Origin: DASWHX01 sp036397995 | GTDB lineage: Bacteria; Bacteroidota; Bacteroidia; Cytophagales; Cyclobacteriaceae | DNA length: 37,601 bases | Direction of reading: 5' to 3' | Assembly (NCBI GenBank): GCA_036397995.1 | Contig: DASWHX010000077.1 | Span: 1 to 37,601, forward strand | Part shown: piece after piece, positions 6,637 to 14,641 of the stretch | How positions within the stretch are numbered: position 1 is the stretch's first letter | How the letters are laid out: every line of letters starts with the position of its first letter | Translations under genes and position numbers: made by a program | The notes under the pieces: generated by a model | Database searches by the model: none | Seen by the model: only the letters and a program-made list of their open reading frames with translations | What the model was told of the DNA's origin: nothing

Positions 6637-8853
6637 TTAGTTCTTAGTCTTATTTTTGAATTGTTCAAACCTGGATTTGTCTTCCTCTCGTGGAAAGTTA
6701 TTGTTTGAAGATTCCGTATCAGCAAGTTCATTCATTGGATCTAACTTCAGGTTGATTACCTGTTTTTCTTTGGTGAAGACTTTTGTTATCTCATTTTCAT
6801 TATACCTCCAAATCTCGGCAGGAACTTTTTCAATCTCCACAGATCCGTCAGCATAGGTCCATTCAAGAACTAAAGGAGTTACCAGCCCACCAATGTTTTT
6901 AAAGGTAACTTCATAAAAATTTTTGCCGGTATTCTTTTTTATCACATCCTCATCGTCTACGCGGTTTAGAAATTCCCTGTAAAATCTTGTATCGGTTTCA
7001 ATAACCTTAAATTCTTCAAATCCGTTTGAAAGGGAATTGGCGGCACCGGTTCCATCGGAGTTTGCAGTCACCTTGCCTGACTTCATTCTTTTCTCAAAAC
7101 CCGGTTCCATGCCGGCCATCCGGAACCATTTCACATTTTCAACCGACACATCCACATTATCGGTTGAATAAAACCAGCCGCGCCAGAACCAATCCAGATC
7201 AACTGCAGAAGCATCTTCCATTGTTCTAAAAAAGTCGGCGGGGGTCGGGTGTTTGAATGCCCACCTTTGCGCGTATTCTTTTAATGCATAGTCAAACAGG
7301 TCGGGGCCCATCACGGTATTTCGTAACAAATTCAAAGCTGCAGCAGGTTTTGAATAAGCGTTATTTCCAAATTGAAGTATTTGTTCTGAGTTTGTCATGA
7401 CAGGCCTAATCATGTCCTTACCTCCTTTCATATAAGGAACTATCGTCTCGGGAGTACCTCGGGTAACCGGTTTGTCCGGATAAAATTCCCTCTCAACCAG
7501 AAATTGAACAAAACTGTTTAATCCTTCATCCATCCAGGTCCACTGGCGTTCATCCGAATTAATTATCATTGGGAAAAAATTGTGACCAACTTCGTGGATT
7601 ATTACCCCGATCATTGACCACTTTATTGAAGAGGAATAGGTTCCATCCTCAAACGGCCTCCCCCGATTAAAACAAATCATAGGATATTCCATACCTGCCG
7701 AAGCAACATGAACGGATATGGCAACCGGATAAGGATAATCAATTGTTCGTTTAGAATAACCAATCAAAGTTTTCGCAACTGTTACCGTGGAGTATTCCTC
7801 CCACAAAGGATTACCCTCCTTTGGATAGAATGACATGGCCAAAGGAGCATTATTTCCTATATCAACTTTCTGTGCATCCCAGATAAACTTACGTGATGAC
7901 GCAAAAGCAAAATCCCGCACATTATCTGCCTTAAAAATCCAGGTTGATTTGTTTTTTGTGTCCGGATTCTTTTCTTTTTTAATCGCTTCTTCCTGAGATA
8001 CTATGATTACAGGCTTATCAGATTTCTTCGCTTGTTCAAATTTTGAAATCTGGGCATTGGTGAGTGTTTCATCCGGATTTTGAAGCAATCCTGTTGCTCC
8101 TACAATGTGATCAGCCGGAACTGTAATTTTAACCTTATAGTCTCCGAATGGAAGTGTGAATTCCCCTCTTCCCAGGAATTGTTTGTTTTGCCAGCCAACC
8201 ACATTATCATACACTGCCATGCGTGGAAAAAATTGGGCTATGGCATAAACATAATTTCCATCATTGGGAAAGAATTCATAACCTGAGCGTCCTCCGTCCA
8301 GCATTTTATCATTTATGTTGTAAACCCATTGAATTGAAAAGGAAGTTTTCTCTCCGGGTTTTAATTCCACGTGCAGATTCACTCGCATCATGGTTTTGTT
8401 AATTACATGAGGCAAGTCCTCCCCCGCAGTGCCCTTTACTGATATTATTTTATATCCGCCTTCATAATCATATCCATTTGTAATTTCTAATAATGATTTT
8501 CCATTCATAACCGGCTCGATGGCGCTATTTCCGGTAGTAAATTTATCGGAGTCTTTTTCTCTGATGTTCTGATCCAATTGAACCCACAGGTATTTTAGAA
8601 TATCAGGTGAATTATTATGATAGGTGATGGTTTCACTTCCTGTTATCGATTGATTAATATCATTTAATTCAACTTCGATCTCATAATCAGCTCGTTGTTG
8701 CCAGTAATCTTTCCCTGGTGCTCCTGAAGCAGTTCGATAAGTGTTTGGAGTAGGAAGAATTGTTTCAAGTTGCTCAAACTTCTTCCCATAATCACCCTGA
8801 CTCATCCCCAAAAGCGGAAAAACCATTGATAGTGCGGTAAATAATTTTTTCAT
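6637..8853 (-). CDS. M1 family metallopeptidase, exported
   Basis: From the ATG at 8853 the protein has 738 residues. Residues 1-19 are a signal peptide ending in GMSQ. The zinc site is complete: HEVGH (H420, E421, H424) and E443 in WMDEGLN, giving HExxH-x18-E. The exopeptidase loop appears as AGMEYP, a variant of GxMEN. The C-terminal part (LDWFWRGWFYSTDNVD onward) is typical of the large Bacteroidota M1 proteins. It probably acts as a periplasmic or surface zinc aminopeptidase. A TTG seven codons upstream would overlap the HupE gene; the ATG leaves one base after that gene's stop, so the two are tightly coupled. Confidence 0.92.
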   Translation of the reverse strand: MKKLFTALSMVFPLLGMSQGDYGKKFEQLETILPTPNTYRTASGAPGKDYWQQRADYEIEVELNDINQSITGSETITYHNNSPDILKYLWVQLDQNIREKDSDKFTTGNSAIEPVMNGKSLLEITNGYDYEGGYKIISVKGTAGEDLPHVINKTMMRVNLHVELKPGEKTSFSIQWVYNINDKMLDGGRSGYEFFPNDGNYVYAIAQFFPRMAVYDNVVGWQNKQFLGRGEFTLPFGDYKVKITVPADHIVGATGLLQNPDETLTNAQISKFEQAKKSDKPVIIVSQEEAIKKEKNPDTKNKSTWIFKADNVRDFAFASSRKFIWDAQKVDIGNNAPLAMSFYPKEGNPLWEEYSTVTVAKTLIGYSKRTIDYPYPVAISVHVASAGMEYPMICFNRGRPFEDGTYSSSIKWSMIGVIIHEVGHNFFPMIINSDERQWTWMDEGLNSFVQFLVEREFYPDKPVTRGTPETIVPYMKGGKDMIRPVMTNSEQILQFGNNAYSKPAAALNLLRNTVMGPDLFDYALKEYAQRWAFKHPTPADFFRTMEDASAVDLDWFWRGWFYSTDNVDVSVENVKWFRMAGMEPGFEKRMKSGKVTANSDGTGAANSLSNGFEEFKVIETDTRFYREFLNRVDDEDVIKKNTGKNFYEVTFKNIGGLVTPLVLEWTYADGSVEIEKVPAEIWRYNENEITKVFTKEKQVINLKLDPMNELADTESSNNNFPREEDKSRFEQFKNKTKN

Positions 8854-8854
8854 C

Positions 8855-9436
8855 TCACCAAAATTTATTTTCAATAATTAAAATAAAAGCAATGCCGGCT
8901 ATGGCAGAAGAAATTACCATTACCCAATCACGTCTTGAGATATAAAAGATTCCATTTGCAATAAATGCTACAATCATATAAATCCCAACTATTATTATTT
9001 GACCTGCCTCAATCCCAATGTTAAAGGCAAATAATTGTGTAATAACCGAGCTGTCTGTTCCCAGGAGACTTTTAAGATAGTTTGAAAAACCAAGGCCATG
9101 AATGAGGCCAAAAAATAAGGCAAAAAGGTAATTGACCTGAATCCTTCGTGTGCCGGAGGAGGGCTTACTGAAAATGTTATTGGTTGCAGTAATTAAAATG
9201 GTCACAGGGATAAGAAACTCTACAACGTCCGTCCTCACAGAAATAAGTTCAAGCGTTGCAAGGACCAGAGTTATAGAGTGACCAATTGTGAAAGCAGTCA
9301 CTAAAATCAGAACCCGGCTCCACTCTCTGGCATTGTAAATTACACAAAGTGCAATAATGAATAGTATATGATCGTACCCTCTTGTATCAAGAATATGTTC
9401 AACTCCCAATTGAAAATATAATCCGAACTCTGACAT
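8855..9436 (-). CDS. HupE/UreJ family membrane protein
   Basis: The 193-residue protein is almost entirely membrane-embedded, with about six hydrophobic segments. The first carries the family signature LGVEHILDTRGYDHILFI, and AFTIGHSITLVLA follows; these His/Asp residues match the HupE/UreJ_2 family (PF13795), linked to nickel or other metal transport. HupE/UreJ_2 proteins of other phyla often have a soluble N-terminal domain; it is absent here, and the divergent DUF6702 gene looks like the missing part. The stop lies one base before the M1 peptidase ATG, so the pair forms an operon that may link metal uptake with a metalloenzyme; that link is an inference. Confidence 0.85.
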   Translation of the reverse strand: MSEFGLYFQLGVEHILDTRGYDHILFIIALCVIYNAREWSRVLILVTAFTIGHSITLVLATLELISVRTDVVEFLIPVTILITATNNIFSKPSSGTRRIQVNYLFALFFGLIHGLGFSNYLKSLLGTDSSVITQLFAFNIGIEAGQIIIVGIYMIVAFIANGIFYISRRDWVMVISSAIAGIAFILIIENKFW

Positions 9437-9489
9437 CTATGTTATTTCAAATTTCATTCTCCAAAACAATAAAGGAAGGCAAATTAAAG

Positions 9490-9497
9490 TATTTTTG
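9490..9497 (+). promoter_or_regulatory. Possible -7 box for the DUF6702 gene
   Basis: TATTTTTG fits TAnnTTTG. It ends 7 bp before the ATG at 9505, so if used, the transcript would be nearly leaderless. No -33 TTTG is seen. The 68-bp gap must also hold the divergent HupE promoter. Confidence 0.3.
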
Positions 9498-9504
9498 ATG
9501 AGAA

Positions 9505-9975
9505 ATGATGCTAATTATTTTACTTGCGGTATTGGTTCATCCCATTCATATTTCAGTGGTGGAAGTTCGGTTCTCCGAAGATTCCAAAACTTTTCAACTC
9601 AGTCAAAGAATTTTTGTTGATGATTTGGAAGCTGCCATTAATAAGGAGAATTCTACTTCCCTTGATATTCTGAAGCTGGAGGATTCAGTTCGTAATAAAA
9701 TTCTGAGAAGGTATCTTTTGGCCAAAATAGAAATCAGACTTGATAACAAAAAAACTGTGCTTAATTATATTGGTTCTGAAATGGAAGAGGGTGTTTGTTG
9801 GGTATATTTTGAATCAGCCAAAACAAAATCTTTTAAACAAATTACACTTAAAAATGTTGCTTTATTTGAATTGTTTGATGACCAATCCACAATAATTCAA
9901 ATTGAAAAAGATAAAACAGTAAAGAGTTTCAGATTGTTTGGTGAAAAGGTGGAAGAAATTATTGTTTTTGAGTGA
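9505..9975 (+). CDS. DUF6702 family exported protein
   Basis: This 156-residue protein starts with a short signal (MMLIILLAVL) and continues at once with VHPIHISVVEVRFSED, the hallmark of DUF6702. The sequence FQLSQRIFVDDLEAAINKE and the later YLLAKIEIRLDNKK resemble the soluble N-terminal domain that precedes the membrane part in many HupE/UreJ_2 proteins (an early His-x-Ser pattern, then DLE-A-I). I therefore infer that it is the periplasmic partner of the divergent HupE protein. Two ATGs occur in tandem (9505 and 9508). Its last 17 bp overlap the convergent 2H phosphoesterase gene. Confidence 0.75.
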   Translation: MMLIILLAVLVHPIHISVVEVRFSEDSKTFQLSQRIFVDDLEAAINKENSTSLDILKLEDSVRNKILRRYLLAKIEIRLDNKKTVLNYIGSEMEEGVCWVYFESAKTKSFKQITLKNVALFELFDDQSTIIQIEKDKTVKSFRLFGEKVEEIIVFE

Positions 9976-10528
9976 GGAAGCGAATCTCGAAATATTTTTC
10001 CCAAATTTTTCCGGTATGCTTCAACAGGAACACAGAATTGCAAGCGAATTGATCTTCAAAATTTTTAACACCAAACTTTTCCCATGCCTTATTGAATTCT
10101 TGTTTCTTCATATCCCTGAAAGCTACCGTTATGTGCGGATGGAATCCCTGGTTTTTATAATCCTGATTTAGAAAATTAAACTCGGTTCGCATCACCCTCT
10201 TGATAATACTGTGCAAATTGGTTAACGATTCACTTTCCATAACCTGTATAAAGATAACTTTATGAGGGAATGACCCGTAATTTTTTAACTTAACTTCAAA
10301 TGGTGAGAAATTAAGTAACACTTCCACAAGTCTTAATTTCAATTTTCCCGCTTTTTCCAGGGACAATTTAAATGGCATATGCAAAGTAATATGAGGCGGG
10401 GAGCGCAGCGCCGCCTTTGAATCATAATCTTTGGCAAAGGATTCCTTTATATTCATTATCATTGAATACAATGGCTCCTCCGGAACAATGGCAATAAAAA
10501 ACAAATTTTCCTTCACTGTTTTATCCAT
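9959..10528 (-). CDS. 2'-5' RNA ligase / 2H phosphoesterase family protein
   Basis: The 189-residue protein has the two HxT motifs that define the 2H phosphoesterase superfamily: PHITLHMPF (H46, T48) and HPHITVAF (H131, T133), separated by the usual 80-90 residues of a duplicated fold. Family members hydrolyse or form 2'-5' phosphodiester or cyclic phosphate bonds in RNA or nucleotides; the real substrate is unknown. It has no signal peptide and is cytosolic. The ATG at 10528 gives the normal N-terminus with a first beta strand (NLFFIAIVPEEPL). The gene converges on DUF6702 with a 17-bp overlap. Confidence 0.87.
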   Translation of the reverse strand: MDKTVKENLFFIAIVPEEPLYSMIMNIKESFAKDYDSKAALRSPPHITLHMPFKLSLEKAGKLKLRLVEVLLNFSPFEVKLKNYGSFPHKVIFIQVMESESLTNLHSIIKRVMRTEFNFLNQDYKNQGFHPHITVAFRDMKKQEFNKAWEKFGVKNFEDQFACNSVFLLKHTGKIWEKYFEIRFLTQKQ

Positions 10529-10676
10529 CAGAACTAAACTAAAGTATTTTAAAACATACTTATGGAAAAAATCCTGATTTAGTAGTTAAGAAAATTGGAA
10601 TTCAAAACTTAAACTTCGTGATTATAAATCCGCCTTAGTTGGGTTTTTTTTGTTAATTTTCATGAAAAGAATTCAT

Positions 10677-10991
10677 ATGATTATAGTCAACACAGAAACA
10701 ATTGCCGGAAGAGAGATCAAGGAAAACCTTGGTATTGCCCGGGGTTCAACAGTTCGCGCCCGTAACATCGGAAGAGATATATTCGCAGGATTGAAAAACA
10801 TCGTAGGCGGAGAGATTACCGAGTATACCCAGCTTCTGGCGGACAGCCGGGAACAAGCTCTCTCAAGAATGATAAAAGATGCTGAAGAAATGGGAGCTGA
10901 TGCCATAGTAAATGTACGAATTGCAACCTCCGCTGTTATGCAAGGTTCTGCAGAAATTCTCTGTTACGGCACCGCGGTGAAACTTCGTTGA
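10677..10991 (+). CDS. YbjQ family protein
   Basis: The product has 104 residues from the ATG at 10677. It matches YbjQ (PF01906): MIIVNTETIAGREI at the start, GIARGSTVRARNIGRDI, EYTQLLADSREQALSRM, the highly typical AEEMGADAIVNVRI, and EILCYGTAV near the end. YbjQ proteins form pentamers of small alpha/beta domains; a heavy-metal-binding role has been proposed but the function is unsettled. Starts at 10662 (ATG, five codons longer) or a TTG at 10650 are possible; 10677 is chosen by alignment with the family N-terminus. The downstream oxidase begins 22 bp later and may be in the same transcript. Confidence 0.88.
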   Translation: MIIVNTETIAGREIKENLGIARGSTVRARNIGRDIFAGLKNIVGGEITEYTQLLADSREQALSRMIKDAEEMGADAIVNVRIATSAVMQGSAEILCYGTAVKLR

Positions 10992-11013
10992 TTTTAACCT
11001 GATTAATATCCAG

Positions 11014-12195
11014 GTGAAATCCGAAATTTCTACTTTTTCGCCCTCCGGAAGATCATTCCAAGGTCAAAAATTTAATAAATCAATCCCGGGTAATTCTTCC
11101 GCATTGGCTGTTATCGGGGCCGGTATTTTAGGAGTTTGCAGCGCCTATTATCTGAGAAAGGCGGGATTTAATGTTACACTTTTTGATAAGCGCGGACCCG
11201 GAAACTCTGCCTCCAGTTCCGGTGGTGAATCACGGTTATTGAGACTTATTTACGGGGCAAGCCAATTCTATTCCCGGTTAACTCTGGATGCCATTCCGCT
11301 TTGGATGGAACTCCAGAAGGGAACTGACCCTTTTTTCATTCCAAGCCCGGTGCTTTGGATATCAGGTAAGAAAAATAAAAAGATAATTCTTGATTCACTC
11401 GGATTTCTTGAGAGCAACAAGATCAGGTATAGAGAATTATCCAGGGAAGATCTTCAGAAGAAATGGCCCTTTATGCAAGTGTCTGACATTGAAATCGCAG
11501 TTCTGGAAGAATTATCCGGATATCTGAAAGCACGCAACGCGTGCCAGGCCATTGCATCAAAATTTGTTGAAGAAGGCGGAAATATCATTTGGGATGATGT
11601 TAAACCTGAGAAAGCAGGCACGGAGCAGCTTTCAGGTTTAAAACTTTCAACCGGCGGCGTTGAGCATTTTGATTATTTTGTGATAGCGGCCGGCCCCTGG
11701 CTAAATCAGTGGGTTGAATCTCCGGTAATTGAAGTGACCAGGCAGGAAGTACATTTTTTTGACGTTCCGGCCAATTCAGCTTCCATGAAATCTTTTACTT
11801 CCTGGGTTGATTTATCCTATGAGCCGTATTTCTACGGTATCCCTGGTGACTTAACCCGCGGATTCAAAATTGCCTGTGACAAACGGGGTTCGCTATTTAA
11901 TCCTGACCTTGATAGCAGGGTTCCGGAAATTGATTTACTACAAGAAAGCAGAAAATTTCTGCGTTTTAGATTTCCTGAACTGGCTCAGCTACCTCTTCTG
12001 GAATCGCGGGTTTGCCAGTATTCAAATTCTTTTGACAGAAATCTGATAATGGACGTACATCCTTCTTACAATAATGTCTTGCTTTTGGGCGCTGGTTCCG
12101 GTCATGGTTTTAAGTACGGGCCGGCCATTGGGAAATTGGTCTCTGAATTCATACCAGGGCAAAAACCTCTTTTTAATGAGATGCGGCTTTTTTAA
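11014..12195 (+). CDS. FAD-dependent oxidase of the sarcosine oxidase / SolA type
   Basis: From the GTG at 11014 the protein has 393 residues. VIGAGILGVCSAYYL (GxGxxG, residues 35-40) binds FAD. SSSGGESRLLRLIYG matches the SSHGxTR-I-R segment of monomeric sarcosine oxidase, but the active-site His of that segment is Gly here. C334 in VCQYSNSFDRNLIMD is at the position of the covalent flavin Cys, and GSGHGFKYGPAIG is the C-terminal FAD loop. It probably oxidises an N-methyl or secondary amine, with oxygen giving peroxide; the lost His suggests altered specificity. The first 30 residues are an unusual extension; a TTG at 11104 would give a more standard start. The end overlaps the YopX gene by 4 bp. 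Confidence 0.87.
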   Translation: MKSEISTFSPSGRSFQGQKFNKSIPGNSSALAVIGAGILGVCSAYYLRKAGFNVTLFDKRGPGNSASSSGGESRLLRLIYGASQFYSRLTLDAIPLWMELQKGTDPFFIPSPVLWISGKKNKKIILDSLGFLESNKIRYRELSREDLQKKWPFMQVSDIEIAVLEELSGYLKARNACQAIASKFVEEGGNIIWDDVKPEKAGTEQLSGLKLSTGGVEHFDYFVIAAGPWLNQWVESPVIEVTRQEVHFFDVPANSASMKSFTSWVDLSYEPYFYGIPGDLTRGFKIACDKRGSLFNPDLDSRVPEIDLLQESRKFLRFRFPELAQLPLLESRVCQYSNSFDRNLIMDVHPSYNNVLLLGAGSGHGFKYGPAIGKLVSEFIPGQKPLFNEMRLF

Positions 12196-12572
12196 AGTGT
12201 GGCCAGTTCAGGAGTCTCAAATTCATTTCCAATCACTTTGCTGTTATTTGCCTCTGATCTCCCGAAGGTATGTGAAATCATTTTTCGCTCCACGTCGGTG
12301 TAAGACCAACCCCCGCGATTATTATCCCAAATTACAATAAACCTTTTACCCTCAATCTCAACGATATCACGCTGGTACACTTCCCTGTTGTTCATGTCTT
12401 TTTGACCTGTGAATTGGAGTATTTCTATATCATCATCTTTAAACAACCCCATCTCTTTATCAGCAAAAACAACAAAAGAATGCCGCTCACTTGAAAAAGA
12501 TAATGACCCCGAAATGTACATTTTCTTTTTCACCTTATTCCAAACCTTAAATTTTAACTCATTGTTGAGCAT
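12192..12572 (-). CDS. YopX family protein
   Basis: The product has 126 residues from the ATG at 12572. It follows the YopX (PF09643) pattern: LKFKVWNKVKKKMY near the start, then ILQFTGQKDMNNREVYQRDIVE in the middle (quoted in part by its core TGQKD and YQRDIVE), and FIVIWDNNRGGW, ending with VIGNEFETPEL. YopX proteins are common in phages and plasmids and have no settled function. No other phage gene is near, so this looks like a resident copy. It lies 36 bp behind the unknown secreted-protein gene on the same strand and shares its stop codon region with the convergent oxidase gene. Confidence 0.75.
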   Translation of the reverse strand: MLNNELKFKVWNKVKKKMYISGSLSFSSERHSFVVFADKEMGLFKDDDIEILQFTGQKDMNNREVYQRDIVEIEGKRFIVIWDNNRGGWSYTDVERKMISHTFGRSEANNSKVIGNEFETPELATL

Positions 12573-12608
12573 ACAGGAAATTTTATTCGATAAGTTAACA
12601 ATTTTCAA

Positions 12609-13685
12609 TTAAGGATTCACTTTCAAATCTCGTTTCATATAAAAAATAAAATTACGAAGAGCATCGTTAATTGCTACATCAGCATCCCAAACAGAACCTA
12701 TGAATATTTCCCCAGTAACTGTATTCCTGAAATAAAATTTGAAAACCATGCGATCAGCTGGAATGCTTCGAATTATTGGTTTTTCTGACAAGACTGCATT
12801 TGTTATGATTTCTTTAGAATCTCCGGAGCTCAATTTAAACATCTGGGTTATATCATTTGCTCTACCATAAACATAACCCAGAAAGAAATTGCATCCTTTG
12901 GTTGTTCTCAATTCTTCCATTGTAAGGCCAAAGTCGTAGAATTCATATTTAAATGGATATTTTTCAGTTATAACATTTTTGAGCTCATCATTTCTGGCCA
13001 TAATAGCATCCTGATACGTTTCAAAAACTCTCTGCAGGTTTACATTTATTTCTTCCGGTTTGGAGGTTGAGGGTATTAATGCTATACCGGTTTTAAAACC
13101 CCGGACATCAGGTGGGTAAGCCTTGCTTATTTTTCTTTTATGAAAGATTAGCCCTTCATAATATTCCGGCACATCTGAAATCAGCAGATTTTTTCGTTCC
13201 TGCTCCAGTGCCGCCTTCTGATATAGTGGCAACAAAGCTTTGGAAACAGTGCTGTCGCTGAAATACCAGGCATTTTGACCGCTGGAAATCACTGACCAGC
13301 TGTTGTTAAATTTAGTCAGCCAGACCTCGGCTTTGACTTTTGTCGCCCTAACCAAAATTATGTTCGTTACTTGTCTCGTTTTCAGGAATTCTGAAATTTC
13401 CTGTTGTGGTTCAAACCCCGAAAACACGGTTTTCCATTGGAAATACGCCACCGCATCAATTCCAGTTCTTCTTAGCTGGATTTGGGTATAATTCGAAATT
13501 TCTTTCCAATTCAATCCCGAACTCCCAACCTCAACGATAACGGCAGTTTTTGTAGATAGTAAATCCTCTGGAATTTCAAAGGAGACATTGAGATACACTG
13601 GAGAATTTGTCAACAGTATATCCTGTGCGATGAGAGGAGAACTTATGTAGACCAGGAGTATATATATATATAATAGTTTCCGCAT
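12609..13685 (-). CDS. Secreted protein of unknown function
   Basis: The ATG at 13685 opens a 358-residue frame. Residues 1-20 are a signal peptide ending in LIAQ, so the protein is exported. I do not recognise a domain. Visible features are an N-terminal region with alternating strands (TAVIVEVGSSGLNW, IDAVAYFQW, VTNIILVRATKVKAEVW), a central basic segment (FHKRKISKAYPPDVRG), a helical segment (NVNLQRVFETYQDAIM), and a C-terminal part with FKFYFRNTVTGEIFIGSVWD and NDALRNFIFYMKRDL. The predicted pattern is mixed alpha/beta. The signal-peptide codons include a (TA)7 tract. The gene is divergent from the M28 peptidase (49-bp gap) and upstream of YopX. Confidence 0.65.
   Translation of the reverse strand: MRKLLYIYILLVYISSPLIAQDILLTNSPVYLNVSFEIPEDLLSTKTAVIVEVGSSGLNWKEISNYTQIQLRRTGIDAVAYFQWKTVFSGFEPQQEISEFLKTRQVTNIILVRATKVKAEVWLTKFNNSWSVISSGQNAWYFSDSTVSKALLPLYQKAALEQERKNLLISDVPEYYEGLIFHKRKISKAYPPDVRGFKTGIALIPSTSKPEEINVNLQRVFETYQDAIMARNDELKNVITEKYPFKYEFYDFGLTMEELRTTKGCNFFLGYVYGRANDITQMFKLSSGDSKEIITNAVLSEKPIIRSIPADRMVFKFYFRNTVTGEIFIGSVWDADVAINDALRNFIFYMKRDLKVNP
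13659..13672. repeat. (TA)7 dinucleotide tract inside a signal-peptide coding region
   Basis: Seven TA units lie in codons for YIYI of the minus-strand secreted protein. A change of one unit would shift the frame very early, so slippage could switch the gene off. Seven units is short, so this is only a possibility. Confidence 0.6.
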
Positions 13686-13692
13686 ACATTTG
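13685..13692 (+). promoter_or_regulatory. Possible -7 box for the M28/flavoprotein operon
   Basis: TACATTTG fits TAnnTTTG and would give a leader of about 37 nt before the ATG at 13735. It touches the start codon of the divergent gene. A -33 TTTG is not evident. Confidence 0.35.
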
Positions 13693-13734
13693 TGGATAAG
13701 TCTTTAATTTAGCAGATCATATCCATAAAAAGGG

Positions 13735-14631
13735 ATGACAAATTTAATAAAATCCTTACTTAGCATAGTGGTATTCCTTGTATTCCCTTTTTCCACTTCG
13801 GCCCAAATTGATCAAGTTGCTCTAATGAATGATCTCAGGATTTTATCTCACGATTCCATGGAAGGAAGAAAAACCGGCACTGATGGAAACGAAAAAGCCA
13901 GAGAATTTATTTTGAAAAGACTGAGAGAAATTGCCGTAAAACCACTGGAATCAGATTTTCAGCAAAAATTTAACTTCTCTGCCAGTGATGGAGAAAAAAC
14001 AGGGACAAATATTCTTGGTCACATTGAAGGAATTGCTTCTTCGAATTCCTATTTCGTCATCAGCGCACATTATGATCATATCGGTGTTAGATCAGGAGAA
14101 ATTTATAATGGTGCCGATGACAATGCATCCGGAGTAGCTGCATTACTCGCGATTGCCAATTATTTCAAGAAAAATTCACCACGACACAGTATGATTTTTG
14201 CATTCTTTGATGCGGAAGAATCGGGCCTGCAGGGGGCAAAAGCTTTTGTTGCTACAAATTCCAGGGCAATTATTCTCAATGTGAATATGGACATGATTTC
14301 TCGTAATGACAAGAATGAAATCTATATCGCGGGAACCTATCAAAATCCTGACCTGAAGGAGTTAGTACAAAAATCGCTTTCCCAAAACGACCGGTTGAAA
14401 GTACTATTCGGCCATGATACTCCAGGTTCTGGTGGACATGACTGGTCTAATTCATCTGATCACGGACCATTTAGCAAATCGGGGATTCCTTTTCTATATT
14501 TCGGAGTTGAAGATCATGAAGATTATCATAAACCCGGTGATGACTTTGAAAAAATAGATATTAACTTCTATAATTCAGTGGTAGAAATGTTAGTTCATGT
14601 TGTCAATTCCTTAGACAAGGAACTCGAATAA
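13735..14631 (+). CDS. M28 family metallopeptidase, exported
   Basis: The 298-residue protein starts with a signal peptide (residues 1-24, ending STSAQ). The two-zinc site of the M28 family is complete: SAHYDHIG (H112), NGADDNASG (D128), FFDAEESG (E161/E162), VNMDMIS (D186) and DYHKPGDD (H265). This is an aminopeptidase-type fold with no extra PA or PDZ domain, so it is a minimal M28 enzyme, probably periplasmic. The first 90 residues have the usual LRILSHDSMEGRKTGTDGN lead-in (19 residues). The flavoprotein gene starts 10 bp downstream, so the two are co-transcribed. Confidence 0.92.
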   Translation: MTNLIKSLLSIVVFLVFPFSTSAQIDQVALMNDLRILSHDSMEGRKTGTDGNEKAREFILKRLREIAVKPLESDFQQKFNFSASDGEKTGTNILGHIEGIASSNSYFVISAHYDHIGVRSGEIYNGADDNASGVAALLAIANYFKKNSPRHSMIFAFFDAEESGLQGAKAFVATNSRAIILNVNMDMISRNDKNEIYIAGTYQNPDLKELVQKSLSQNDRLKVLFGHDTPGSGGHDWSNSSDHGPFSKSGIPFLYFGVEDHEDYHKPGDDFEKIDINFYNSVVEMLVHVVNSLDKELE

Positions 14632-14641
14632 TACTTTTTTT

